Positions 44,436-53,541 of a DNA stretch of 64,000 nucleotides are shown here, piece after piece (positions within the stretch are counted from its first letter, which is position 1; the number at the start of each line of letters is the position of its first letter). This DNA comes from Sphingobacteriia bacterium 24-36-13 (GTDB taxonomy: Bacteria > Bacteroidota > Bacteroidia > Chitinophagales > Chitinophagaceae). The position numbers and the translations under genes are program-made. The stretch is from assembly GCA_002281875.1 (NCBI GenBank), contig NCHN01000011.1:1-64000 (forward strand). Direction: 5' to 3'. Under the pieces are notes generated by a model. It did no database searches and was not told the origin of the DNA. It saw only the letters and a list, made by a program, of their open reading frames with translations.

Positions 44436-44717
44436 TTACTGCTTTTTGGTCATTTTTTCCTTGATTCTGCCTAAATATCGCTTGAAAAAGCTGAATTGGC
44501 CAAATGGCACACTTACCAGTAAAACGCAGAATGGCCAAAGAATGGTTACTACAATTATGTAAATGATAAAGTAGATGATGCCTCGCTCTAAACTGGTAAA
44601 AGAAAGCAATTGTCTTCCTAAGTAACCGCATAAGCTGCCTCCTAATGCAAATGTGGTAAAGATGAGTGTAAACTGAAGCCAGCTTACTTGCCATTTATTT
44701 TTTAAACGATGCAGCAT
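44436..44717 (-). CDS. Small membrane protein, DUF6787-like
   Basis: 93 residues with two or three hydrophobic segments (about 13-35, 45-70). The conserved elements are KWQVSWLQFTLIFTTFALGGSLCG near 8 (core FTTFALGGSLCGYLGRQLL) and LWPFCVLLVSVPFGQFSFFK near 61. The pattern resembles Bacteroidota DUF6787 proteins, whose role is unknown. It precedes purN by 4 bp and is divergent from the respiratory operon, with 186 bp between its start and actA. Confidence 0.75.
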   Translation of the reverse strand: MLHRLKNKWQVSWLQFTLIFTTFALGGSLCGYLGRQLLSFTSLERGIIYFIIYIIVVTILWPFCVLLVSVPFGQFSFFKRYLGRIKEKMTKKQ

Positions 44718-44824
44718 GGCTGCAAAAGTGCTTTAAATTTTCCATTTCATGACAATTGAAATCGCCTGATTTGTTGAACTCATTGAAAATTAAGTGGCAT
44801 ATAGATAAAAAAATTTTTTCCCTA

Positions 44825-44857
44825 TTGCGTAATTGTCACAATCCTATCATATTTTTG
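44825..44857 (+). promoter_or_regulatory. Candidate promoter of the act-cox respiratory cluster
   Basis: TATTTTTG (44850-44857) matches the Bacteroidota -7 element, and a TTG lies 22 nt upstream (44825-44827), slightly longer than the usual spacing. The start codon of actA is about 47 bp downstream. The remaining upstream sequence from 44718 is AT-rich, and I see no other clear element in it. Confidence 0.5.
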
Positions 44858-44903
44858 CTTCCGTTTAAGGATATTTTTCCACACCAGAACCATCGTTGTG
44901 CAT

Positions 44904-46160
44904 ATGATATTGTCTAGATCCATAGCAAAAGCCAGCATTGCCGCTTTTTTATTTTTTGTGAGTCTGAGTTTCAGTGTAGCCGCCAATGCTCAGGACGGTA
45001 AGGCGCTTTTCAGCGCCAATTGTGCGTCTTGTCATGCTCCACATAAGAAATTGGCTGGTCCTGCCCTTGCAGGTGTAGAGTCTCGTTGGTCCAGTAAGGA
45101 AAACTTATACTCCTGGATTAGAAACAGCGCAGCTTTCCTTAAAACAGGAGATGCCTATGCAAATAACTTGTACAATGAGTACAATAAAATTGCAATGAAC
45201 GCTTTCCCTACCTTAAAGGATGCGGAAATTGATGCGATTCTGACTTACATTAATAGCGTACCTGATCCTTCTAAAGCACCTGTTGCTGGTGAAGGCGCTG
45301 GAGCTGCTGCTAATGTTGAGGCAGACAATTCTTTACTATTTGGTATTTTAACCTTGATTTTAGCTGTTGTTGCTCTAATCATGTTACAGGTTAATTCTAA
45401 TCTTAAAAAATTAGCCGACGATAAAACTGGCCAACCTGCTTTAGAGCCAATCCCATTCTGGAGAAACAAAGCGTATATCGCAATGGTTACTGTTATATTA
45501 TTTGTAGTGGGTGGTTATTTAACTACAAAAGGTGCAATGGCTTATGGTAGAAGCCAAGATTATCAACCAGAACAACCTATTTATTACTCTCACGCAGTGC
45601 ATGCTGGTACCAACCAAATCAACTGTCAATATTGTCATACAGGTGCTGCTCAAGGAAAGCAAGCAACTATTCCTTCTGTTAACGTTTGTATGAACTGTCA
45701 CCAAGCCATCAACGAGTACAAAGGAGAAAAAATGTACAATGAAGCGGGCGAAGAAGTAGATGGTACTGCAGAAATCAAGAAATTATACAAATACGCTGGT
45801 TTTGAAGAAGGTAAACCTTGGGATCCTAGTAAGGCCAAACCAATTGAGTGGGTTCGTATCCACAATTTACCTGATCACGTTTATTTCAACCACGCTCAAC
45901 ACGTAAAAGCAGGCCAAGTTGCTTGTCAAACTTGTCATGGTGAAATTCAGAAAATGGGTGAAGTAAAACAATTTACCGACCTAAGCATGGGCTGGTGTGT
46001 AAACTGTCACCGCGAAACCAAAGTTCAATTCAAAGACAATGGTTTTTATAGCATCTACGAAAAATACCATGCAGATTTAAAGAGTGGTAAAATTGATAGC
46101 ACCAAAGGAATCACTGTTGAAAAAATTGGTGGTACCGAGTGTCAGAAGTGTCACTACTAG
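44904..46160 (+). CDS. actA: Alternative complex III multihaem cytochrome c subunit ActA, with an extra N-terminal monohaem domain
   Basis: ActA carries electrons within the quinol-oxidising alternative complex III. The 418 residues (ATG 44904, preferred over GTG 44898) start with a signal peptide, then a monohaem cytochrome c domain (CASCH near 39, to about 120). A transmembrane helix follows (about 145-165), then a second helix (about 190-210) before the multihaem domain with CQYCH, CMNCH, CQTCH, CVNCH and CQKCH. That makes six CxxCH sites, five in the part matching the classical pentahaem ActA. The additional domain may accept electrons from or pass them to the oxidase. It is the first gene of an act-cox series. 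Confidence 0.92.
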   Translation: MILSRSIAKASIAAFLFFVSLSFSVAANAQDGKALFSANCASCHAPHKKLAGPALAGVESRWSSKENLYSWIRNSAAFLKTGDAYANNLYNEYNKIAMNAFPTLKDAEIDAILTYINSVPDPSKAPVAGEGAGAAANVEADNSLLFGILTLILAVVALIMLQVNSNLKKLADDKTGQPALEPIPFWRNKAYIAMVTVILFVVGGYLTTKGAMAYGRSQDYQPEQPIYYSHAVHAGTNQINCQYCHTGAAQGKQATIPSVNVCMNCHQAINEYKGEKMYNEAGEEVDGTAEIKKLYKYAGFEEGKPWDPSKAKPIEWVRIHNLPDHVYFNHAQHVKAGQVACQTCHGEIQKMGEVKQFTDLSMGWCVNCHRETKVQFKDNGFYSIYEKYHADLKSGKIDSTKGITVEKIGGTECQKCHY

Positions 46161-46244
46161 TTCTTAAAAGTTTAAAAAGGGTTGTTTAAATATATCATTC
46201 GAACGTGGAGTCCGCTCGCGGTTTCCAACTGTTAATCAATAATT

Positions 46245-49200
46245 ATGGAGCAAAAAAAGCACTGGCAAAGTTTTGGAGAGCTGAATCAGTCTGCAGCGTT
46301 TAACAAGGATGTAAAAGACGAATTCAATGAAGAACTACCTATTGTAGAAGATGAAAGCAAAAGCTTTCTCGAAGCAAAGGCTCCCCGTCGCGACTTCTTG
46401 AAATATTTAGGTTTTAGTACAGCCGCCGCAGCTGCAGCAGCAAGTTGTGAAATGCCTGTAAAAAAGGCCATTCCATTTGCCAATAAGCCTGAAGACGTTG
46501 TGCCTGGTATTTCTAAATACTATGCAACCACATATGTACAAGATGGAGATACCGTTAGTATCTTGGCTAAAGTACGTGATGGTCGCCCTATAAAAATTGA
46601 AGGAAACGATCTTTGTCCTATTACCAAAGGAGGTACTTCTGCTCGTGTTCAAGCATCGGTACTTGATTTATATGATACTTCACGTTTACGTTTCCCTACC
46701 ATTGATGGTAAGGAAGTAACTTTTGAAGCTGCTGATAAAGCAGTTGCTGCACAAATGGGCGGTAATATTGTTTTATTAACTAGCACAATTAATTCTCCAT
46801 CAACACAAGCAGTGATTGCACAATTCTTGGCTAAATATCCAGGAAGCAAACATGTTACGTATGATGCGGTTTCATACAGCGCCATGTTATTGGCCAATGA
46901 AGCTACTTATGGTGTTCGTGGAATTCCTTCTTACCATTTTGAAAATGCAAAAGCAATTGTAAGCTTAGGTGCAGATTTCTTAGGTACTTGGTTAAATCCA
47001 GTTGAGTTTTCTAGACAGTATGCTACTGGTAAAAAATTAGACGAGAAGAATCCTAGCATGAGCAAGCATATTCAATTCGAATCTGTTGCTTCATTAACTG
47101 GGTCTAACGCAGATGAAAAATATTTACACCGTCCTTCTGAAACCCTTGCTATTGCTGCTGCTTTATTGAGTGCAGTAAATGGTACTGGAGTTACTGGTAT
47201 TGCAGATGCAAAATTGAAAGCAGGTGTGGAAGCTGCTGCAAAAGCATTGAATGCACATAAGGGTGCGGCATTAGTTGTTGCTGGAAGCAATGATGTAAAT
47301 GTTCAAATAATTGTAAATGCAATTAACAACGCCATTGGTGCTGGTGGTTCTACCATCAACTGGGGTGTTTTATTAAATACACGCGCTGGTGTTGATGCCA
47401 ATTTTGCTCAACTAGTAGCCGATATGAATGCAGGTTCTGTTGGAACTTTATTGATTCACGGTGCAAACCCTGCTTATAGCTGGTTTGCGGCTGATCAGTT
47501 TAAAGCTGGTTTAGCAAAAGTGAAGACGACTGTATCTTTTTCAGGTAAAGTAGACGAAACTGCTGAATTATGTAAGTTCGTTTTACCTGACAATCATTTC
47601 TTAGAAAGTTGGGGTGATGCGGAAGCAAAAACTGGTCACTTCTCTTTTATACAACCTACTATTTATCCTTTATTCAAAACACGTCAGTGGCAAGACAGTC
47701 TATTAAAGTGGAGTGGTGCTACTGAAGATTATTTAGCTTATTTAAAGAATTTCTGGTCAGCTAAATTAGGCGGTGTTAATGGTTGGGATAAAGCTTTGCA
47801 AGATGGTGTTGTTGCCTTAGGTGAATCAGCTACTAAACCTGGAACCTTTAATGGCACTGCAGTTGCGGGTGCATTGGCAGCTGCTTCTTCTGCTAAGAAA
47901 GGTGGTAAAGTAGAATTAGTATTATATGAAAAAGTGGGGATTGGTGCTGGTCAAGGTGCAAGTAACCCATGGTTACAAGAATTACCTGATCCTGTAACTA
48001 GAGCTACTTGGGATAACTATTTAGTTGTTTCTCCAGCAATGGCTAAAACTTTATTAGGTATTGATATCAGCAACGGTGGTCAAGCGGATGCTTATGAGGT
48101 GAACCCTCCTAAGAAGGTCGTGAAGATTACTGTTGGTCAAAAATCAATTGAATTACCTGCCCTAATTGTACCAGGTACACACCCTGAAACAGTAGGTATT
48201 GCAGTAGGTTACGGCCGCAGCGAAAAAGTAGGTAAATCTGCAGCTGGTGTAGGTAAGAATGCTTTTGCTTTGGCATCTTTAAGTGGTTCTTCTGTTAACT
48301 TCTCTAATGGTGAAGTAAGCTTAACACTTACTGAAGAAACTTATCCTGTTGCATTAACTCAAACACATAGCCGTTATGATACTGAACAAGGTAATCGTAC
48401 GGAAGTTGTAAAAGAATTAAGCTTAGCTGCATATAAACATCACCCAACTGAAATTCGCGATGAGCGTGACAAGGAATTAAAACCTTGGGGTGGTTTAGAA
48501 AAATTTGAATCTCAAGGAACCTTATATCCTGTATTTGAAAGACCTGGAATTAAATGGGGAATGAGTGTAGACTTAAATACTTGTACTGGTTGTGGTGCTT
48601 GCGTAGTAGCATGTAACGCAGAAAACAACGTTTCAGTTGTGGGTAAGCCAGAAGTATTACGTGGTCATGAAATGCATTGGTTGCGTATTGATCGTTACTA
48701 CAGTGGCGATTTAGAAAATCCAAATGTAGTTTTCCAACCATTAATGTGTCAGCATTGCGACAACGCTCCTTGCGAAAACGTTTGTCCGGTAGCTGCTACC
48801 AACCACAGCAGTGAAGGATTAAACCAAATGACTTATAACCGTTGTATTGGTACAAGATATTGCGCCAACAACTGTCCTTATAAAGTACGTCGTTTTAACT
48901 GGGCCGATTACACAGGTTCTGATAGCTTTGGTGATAACCAAAAAGGTATCGTTAACGATGTTGTTTTAGATATGAACGACGACTTAACTAGAATGGTGTT
49001 GAATCCAGATGTTACTGTTCGTGCTAGAGGAGTTATTGAAAAATGTTCTTTCTGCGTTCAGCGTTTACAAGAAGGTAAGTTAAAGGCGAAGAAAGACAGT
49101 CGTCCATTAAGCGATAGCGATGTTAAAGTGGCTTGTCAACAAGCTTGCCCTACTAATGCGATTACTTTCGGTAACGCCAACAGCAAGGAAAGTGCTATCA

Positions 49201-49355
49201 CCATTGCAAGACAAGAAAATCCGAATCGTCAGTTCTATGTGTTAGAAATGTTGCACGTATTACCAGGAGTTACTTATCTAGCTAAAGTGAGAAACACCGA
49301 TGATATGCCTCATCACGAAGATGCTGAAGCAAAAACAGAAAAAGCACACGGATAA
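46245..49355 (+). CDS. actB: Alternative complex III iron-sulfur subunit ActB (molybdopterin-oxidoreductase-like)
   Basis: A 1,036-residue fusion. A twin-arginine-like motif (RRDFLKYLGFSTAAAA near 50) is followed by a cysteine (AAASCEMP) that could be lipidated. A molybdopterin-oxidoreductase-like fold without an evident cofactor site (about 80-740) follows. The ferredoxin-like B2 domain (about 770-1,010) has CTGCGACVVAC, CQHCDNAPCENVCP, CIGTRYCANNCPY, CSFC and CQQACP, enough for four Fe-S clusters. It is periplasmic and moves electrons from quinol towards the cytochromes. The gene follows actA after 84 bp. N-terminal lipidation is inferred from the lipobox-like sequence and from known ACIII structures. 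Confidence 0.93.
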   Translation: MEQKKHWQSFGELNQSAAFNKDVKDEFNEELPIVEDESKSFLEAKAPRRDFLKYLGFSTAAAAAAASCEMPVKKAIPFANKPEDVVPGISKYYATTYVQDGDTVSILAKVRDGRPIKIEGNDLCPITKGGTSARVQASVLDLYDTSRLRFPTIDGKEVTFEAADKAVAAQMGGNIVLLTSTINSPSTQAVIAQFLAKYPGSKHVTYDAVSYSAMLLANEATYGVRGIPSYHFENAKAIVSLGADFLGTWLNPVEFSRQYATGKKLDEKNPSMSKHIQFESVASLTGSNADEKYLHRPSETLAIAAALLSAVNGTGVTGIADAKLKAGVEAAAKALNAHKGAALVVAGSNDVNVQIIVNAINNAIGAGGSTINWGVLLNTRAGVDANFAQLVADMNAGSVGTLLIHGANPAYSWFAADQFKAGLAKVKTTVSFSGKVDETAELCKFVLPDNHFLESWGDAEAKTGHFSFIQPTIYPLFKTRQWQDSLLKWSGATEDYLAYLKNFWSAKLGGVNGWDKALQDGVVALGESATKPGTFNGTAVAGALAAASSAKKGGKVELVLYEKVGIGAGQGASNPWLQELPDPVTRATWDNYLVVSPAMAKTLLGIDISNGGQADAYEVNPPKKVVKITVGQKSIELPALIVPGTHPETVGIAVGYGRSEKVGKSAAGVGKNAFALASLSGSSVNFSNGEVSLTLTEETYPVALTQTHSRYDTEQGNRTEVVKELSLAAYKHHPTEIRDERDKELKPWGGLEKFESQGTLYPVFERPGIKWGMSVDLNTCTGCGACVVACNAENNVSVVGKPEVLRGHEMHWLRIDRYYSGDLENPNVVFQPLMCQHCDNAPCENVCPVAATNHSSEGLNQMTYNRCIGTRYCANNCPYKVRRFNWADYTGSDSFGDNQKGIVNDVVLDMNDDLTRMVLNPDVTVRARGVIEKCSFCVQRLQEGKLKAKKDSRPLSDSDVKVACQQACPTNAITFGNANSKESAITIARQENPNRQFYVLEMLHVLPGVTYLAKVRNTDDMPHHEDAEAKTEKAHG

Positions 49356-49420
49356 TTTTTTAAGAAATTGAAATAACCAGATGCTGCTCTCGGGCAGATC
49401 AAGGACCAAAATAAGAACAG

Positions 49421-50863
49421 ATGCATTTAAAGTACGAATCACAGCTCAGGGAACCACTGGTGTATGGAGATAAAACATACAAGCAGGTAACAGAAGACAT
49501 AGTTCGCCCTATTGAAGCCAAGCCTACCAAATTATGGTATGTAGGTTTTTATATTGCTGTTGCCTTACTCATGTTTGGTGTCTATAGCGTATACCGTGAA
49601 GTAACTTATGGTATAGGTCAGTGGAACCTAAATAAAACAGTGGGTTGGGGATGGGATATTACCAACTTCGTTTGGTGGGTTGGTATTGGTCACGCCGGTA
49701 CCTTGATTTCTGCAATCTTGTTGTTATTCCGTCAAGGATGGAGAACAGGTGTAAACCGCGCTGCAGAAGCGATGACAATATTCGCGGTAATGTGTGCGGG
49801 TCAGTTCCCTATCTTCCACATGGGTAGAGTATGGATGGCTTTCTTTGTATTGCCTTACCCTAACTCACGTGGTCCATTATGGGTAAACTTTAACTCTCCA
49901 TTGTTGTGGGACGTATTTGCAATCTCTACTTATTTTACTGTATCTCTTTTATTCTGGTATTCAGGTTTGATTCCTGACTTTGCAACTGTAAGAGATCGTG
50001 CATTTACTAAATTACGCAAGCGTTTATATGGTATTGCTTCATTTGGATGGACTGGTTCTACCAAACATTGGCAGCGTCATGAGAGTCTTTCACTAGTATT
50101 AGCGGGATTGAGTACGCCGCTGGTATTATCGGTTCACACCATCGTATCTTTTGACTTTGCCACTTCAGTTATTCCTGGATGGCATACCACTATCTTTCCT
50201 CCATACTTCGTTGCGGGTGCCATCTTCTCTGGTTTTGCAATGGTGCAAACCTTGATGATTATTGTACGTAAAGTGTTTGCGATGGAAGACTATGTAACCA
50301 TTGGTCACATAGAAGCAATGAATAAAGTAATTGTATTAACTGGTTCAATTGTAGGTATTGCTTACCTAACTGAGCTGTTCATGGGTTGGTATAGCCAAAA
50401 TAAATATGAAGGATATACATTCTGGTACAGCCGTGCTTATTTGTTCTCACCTTATGGTTGGAGCTATTGGGGTATGATGGCTTGTAACGTGTTAAGCCCT
50501 CAAATTTTCTGGTTCCGCAAAATGAGAAGAAACATTTTCGTTACGTTCTTCATGAGTATCATTGTAAACATTGGTATGTGGTTCGAGCGTTTCGTAATCA
50601 TCGTTACTTCTCTTTACCGTGATTACTTACCATCAAGCTGGTCTGTTTATTACAGCCCTACTATTTGGGAGATTGGTTTCTATGCTGGAACATTTGGGCT
50701 ATTCTTTACTTGCTTCTTCTTATTTGCTAAATACTTCCCAGTTATTGCGATTGCAGAAATCAAGTATGTATTGAAAACTACTGGTGAAGGATATAAAAAT
50801 CAAATGGCTAATATAGAAGAACAAAAATTAGAAGAGTTTGTGCATGAGCACGCTCACCACTAG
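49421..50863 (+). CDS. actC: Alternative complex III membrane subunit ActC (NrfD/PsrC family)
   Basis: 480 residues with about ten transmembrane helices. NrfD-type features include GWGWDITNFVWWVGIGHAGTLI near 70 (core ITNFVWWVGIGHAGTLISA), GVNRAAEAMTIFAVMCAG near 108, and SVHTIVSFDFATSVIPGWH near 237. ActC is one of the two large quinol-binding membrane subunits (with ActF) of the complex. No cofactor is expected. It lies between actB and actD in the usual order. Confidence 0.93.
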   Translation: MHLKYESQLREPLVYGDKTYKQVTEDIVRPIEAKPTKLWYVGFYIAVALLMFGVYSVYREVTYGIGQWNLNKTVGWGWDITNFVWWVGIGHAGTLISAILLLFRQGWRTGVNRAAEAMTIFAVMCAGQFPIFHMGRVWMAFFVLPYPNSRGPLWVNFNSPLLWDVFAISTYFTVSLLFWYSGLIPDFATVRDRAFTKLRKRLYGIASFGWTGSTKHWQRHESLSLVLAGLSTPLVLSVHTIVSFDFATSVIPGWHTTIFPPYFVAGAIFSGFAMVQTLMIIVRKVFAMEDYVTIGHIEAMNKVIVLTGSIVGIAYLTELFMGWYSQNKYEGYTFWYSRAYLFSPYGWSYWGMMACNVLSPQIFWFRKMRRNIFVTFFMSIIVNIGMWFERFVIIVTSLYRDYLPSSWSVYYSPTIWEIGFYAGTFGLFFTCFFLFAKYFPVIAIAEIKYVLKTTGEGYKNQMANIEEQKLEEFVHEHAHH

Positions 50864-50944
50864 TAGTTAGTGTGAAGCACTTGGTATAAGATTAAAATTA
50901 TTTACTGCTTTTGCAGCAATGCATTTGCAGACAAAAAATAAAGT

Positions 50945-51535
50945 ATGGCAAAAAAGAAATTTGTAGTAGGCTGTTTTGATGACGAAGCAGTTTTATTTCC
51001 AGCAGTAAAAAAAGTACGTACTGCGGGTTACAAGATCCATGATGTTTACACGCCATTTGCTGTTCATGGTTTAGACCATGCAATGGGTTTGCGTGAAACC
51101 AGCTTACACACTGCAGGATTTATTTATGGTATCACAGGAACTGCTACTGCATTAAGCTCTATAAGTTGGATTTTTACCAAAGACTGGCCTTTAAATATTG
51201 GTGGCAAGCCACACTTTGCTTTGCCAGCTTGGATTCCAATCATGTTTGAGTTAACCGTTCTTTTCGCAGCTGTTGGAATGGTATTGACTTTTTGTTACTT
51301 ATGCCAATTGGCTCCGTTTGTAAAGAAGCATCATTTTCATGCTCGTGCAACGGATGATCTTTTTGTAATGGTAATTGAGTGTACAGATAAAACAAACACC
51401 GATGATTTACAAGCATTCTTATCTAGCAATGGTGCATTAGAAACCAAAGTTGAAGTTGCTGAAGACGGTTGGTGGTTAGGTAGATACGATAAGGATGAAA
51501 TGCCTTTTGAAGAAAAACAAATTGTTGCCGCTTAA
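50945..51535 (+). CDS. actD: Alternative complex III subunit ActD (DUF3341)
   Basis: 196 residues, DUF3341 family. A soluble N-terminal domain (KFVVGCFDDEAVLFPAVKKV near 5, YTPFAVHGLDHAMGL near 38) is followed by two transmembrane helices (about 65-85 and 97-120) and a C-terminal soluble part with FHARATDDLFVMVIE. It is a structural subunit of alternative complex III with no cofactor. Standard position between actC and actE. Confidence 0.92.
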   Translation: MAKKKFVVGCFDDEAVLFPAVKKVRTAGYKIHDVYTPFAVHGLDHAMGLRETSLHTAGFIYGITGTATALSSISWIFTKDWPLNIGGKPHFALPAWIPIMFELTVLFAAVGMVLTFCYLCQLAPFVKKHHFHARATDDLFVMVIECTDKTNTDDLQAFLSSNGALETKVEVAEDGWWLGRYDKDEMPFEEKQIVAA

Positions 51536-51562
51536 TTGTAGAACACTTAGAATTAACGAATC

Positions 51563-52201
51563 ATGAAGAATACATTGATCATAGCTTCCTTAACTGCAGT
51601 AGTTGCTTTAACTGCTTGTAGCGATGTTAAGCGTACACCAGGTACGATTTATATGCCAGATATGGCTTATAGCCGTGCTTATGAGTCTTATGCTGACCAC
51701 AGTAATTTAGCTGAAAAAGGAATTAACTACAACAGTCGTCCTGTGGTAGGTACCATTTCTCGTGAGGAAGATATGCCGTTCCATATTCCTATGGATCAAC
51801 CTGGAGATACCACCAATTACACTGCGTCTAAAGCTGTTCCTAATCCTTACGATACGTTGAGTAAAACAGATATGGAGGAAGCTGAGCGTTTGTATTTAAT
51901 CAACTGTGGTATTTGTCATGGTGATAAATTAAATGGAAATGGTCCTTTGTATAAAGACGGTGCTGGTCCTTATGCTGCAAAGCCTGCTGCATTAGTAGGA
52001 GATGCAAAATATGAAGCAATGCCTGCTGGTCAAATGTTTTATTCTGTTGCTTACGGTAAAAACTTGATGGGCTCATACGCTTCTCAGTTAAGTCGTAAAC
52101 AACGTTGGCAAGTAATTGCTTATATCAAAGCAAAACAACAAGCAAGTAAAGCAAAAGCGGCTCCTGCTCCGGCAGCAGATGCAACTGCAACAACAAAATA
52201 A
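51563..52201 (+). CDS. actE: Alternative complex III monohaem cytochrome c lipoprotein ActE
   Basis: 212 residues with a lipoprotein signal (ASLTAVVALTAC near 18). The single haem site is CGICHGDKLNGNGPLYKDG near 114, with an axial methionine candidate in MPAGQMFYSVAYG or NLMGSYASQL. The C-terminal tail is rich in Ala, Lys and Pro. ActE is thought to hand electrons onward to the oxidase. It sits between actD and actF in the canonical order. Confidence 0.92.
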   Translation: MKNTLIIASLTAVVALTACSDVKRTPGTIYMPDMAYSRAYESYADHSNLAEKGINYNSRPVVGTISREEDMPFHIPMDQPGDTTNYTASKAVPNPYDTLSKTDMEEAERLYLINCGICHGDKLNGNGPLYKDGAGPYAAKPAALVGDAKYEAMPAGQMFYSVAYGKNLMGSYASQLSRKQRWQVIAYIKAKQQASKAKAAPAPAADATATTK

Positions 52202-52257
52202 ATTTAGCAAATGGTCCTGCTAATAGGATCAATACTAACTGAACTAAAAGAGTAACA

Positions 52258-53487
52258 ATGGCATCTTTAAGAACACAATTTGAAGTTCCCGGAAAAATGA
52301 AAACCTGGTCTTACGCCTTGATTGGCTTGGGCTTGGCTGCATTACTGTATGGAATGTTCACCAAAGGTTTTAGTTCCGATGAGCACGAGCAAGTGCATTT
52401 CTGGGGAACACTTATGTACAATACTATTTTCTGGACATTAATTTGTAATGCCAGTATGTTCTTTATTTCCGTTACTACTTTGGCGCAAGCTGGGTTTACA
52501 CAAACCTTCCGTCGTATTCCAGAAGCAATATCTACACTAGTGCCCATTTTTGGTGCAATTACTTTTGCAGTTTTATTGTATATCGTATTTGGTCATAAAC
52601 ACCATATTTACCATTGGTTAGATACGGAAGCAGTTGCTGCTGATCCAATTTTAAAAGGTAAAGCGGGCTTTTTGAATCCTACTTTCTTTGTGATTTGGAC
52701 TACATTAACCATTGCTTTGTGGAGCTTCTTGGGATGGAGAATTCGTAAATTAAATGATGAAGCTGATGCTGGTCCTATGGATCGCGAAACCAGTGAGAAA
52801 TTTATTCACAGAGGTACCGTAAGAACTGCGATGTTCACTGTTTGGTTTGGATTAACTGTTGGATCTACTGTTCCTTGGTTATGGATGATGAGTATTGATG
52901 CACACTGGTATTCTACCATGTATAGCTGGTATACTTTCGCAAGTTCATTTGTAGCTGGTATGTCTTTGATTGCGCTTTGGGTAATTTACTTAAAGAACAA
53001 AGGCTACTTAGAATTAACGAGCCAAGAGCATTTACACGATATTGGTAAATTCATGTTTGCCTTCTCTATCTTCTGGACTTACTTATGGTTCTCTCAATAC
53101 ATGTTGATTTGGTACGCCAATATACCAGAAGAAACTGTTTACTTCAAACATAGAACTCAGGGTGCGTACAAAGGAATTTTCTTCTTTAACCTTATTGTAA
53201 ACTTCTTATGTCCTTTGTTGATTCTGATGAAGCGTTCTGCAAAAAGAAATTACACATTGGTAACTTTTATGGCAGTTTTAATCATCTTTGGTCACTGGAT
53301 TGATTTTTATCAAATGGTCATGGGCTCATTAATGAAAGAACATGTATCATTGGGTTGGTTAGATTTTGGAATTCTTGCGTTTTTCGTTGGAGCAATGATT
53401 CTTTTTGTTGGAACGGCTTTGTCTAAGAAACCTTTAATAGCCAAATACCATCCATACCTTAAAGAAAGTGTAATTCACCAAGTTTAG
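52258..53487 (+). CDS. actF: Alternative complex III membrane subunit ActF
   Basis: 409 residues with about ten transmembrane helices, for example SYALIGLGLAALLYGMFTKG near 18 and FMFAFSIFWTYLWFSQYMLIWYAN near 260 (core FSIFWTYLWFSQYMLIWY). The latter is the hallmark of the ActF/quinol:cytochrome c oxidoreductase family. It is homologous in overall plan to ActC. It closes the act set, and coxB follows after 54 bp on the same strand, so the complex and the oxidase are probably co-expressed. Confidence 0.92.
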   Translation: MASLRTQFEVPGKMKTWSYALIGLGLAALLYGMFTKGFSSDEHEQVHFWGTLMYNTIFWTLICNASMFFISVTTLAQAGFTQTFRRIPEAISTLVPIFGAITFAVLLYIVFGHKHHIYHWLDTEAVAADPILKGKAGFLNPTFFVIWTTLTIALWSFLGWRIRKLNDEADAGPMDRETSEKFIHRGTVRTAMFTVWFGLTVGSTVPWLWMMSIDAHWYSTMYSWYTFASSFVAGMSLIALWVIYLKNKGYLELTSQEHLHDIGKFMFAFSIFWTYLWFSQYMLIWYANIPEETVYFKHRTQGAYKGIFFFNLIVNFLCPLLILMKRSAKRNYTLVTFMAVLIIFGHWIDFYQMVMGSLMKEHVSLGWLDFGILAFFVGAMILFVGTALSKKPLIAKYHPYLKESVIHQV

Positions 53488-53541
53488 TGAACACGATCAT
53501 TTTAAAATTTGTTAGACATTAGATAATTTATATACAGCATT

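Noticed and set aside
44425..44694. 89-residue minus-strand frame overlapping the DUF6787 gene
   Set aside because: It is an alternative frame of the same region without the conserved FALGGSLCG and PFGQF motifs.
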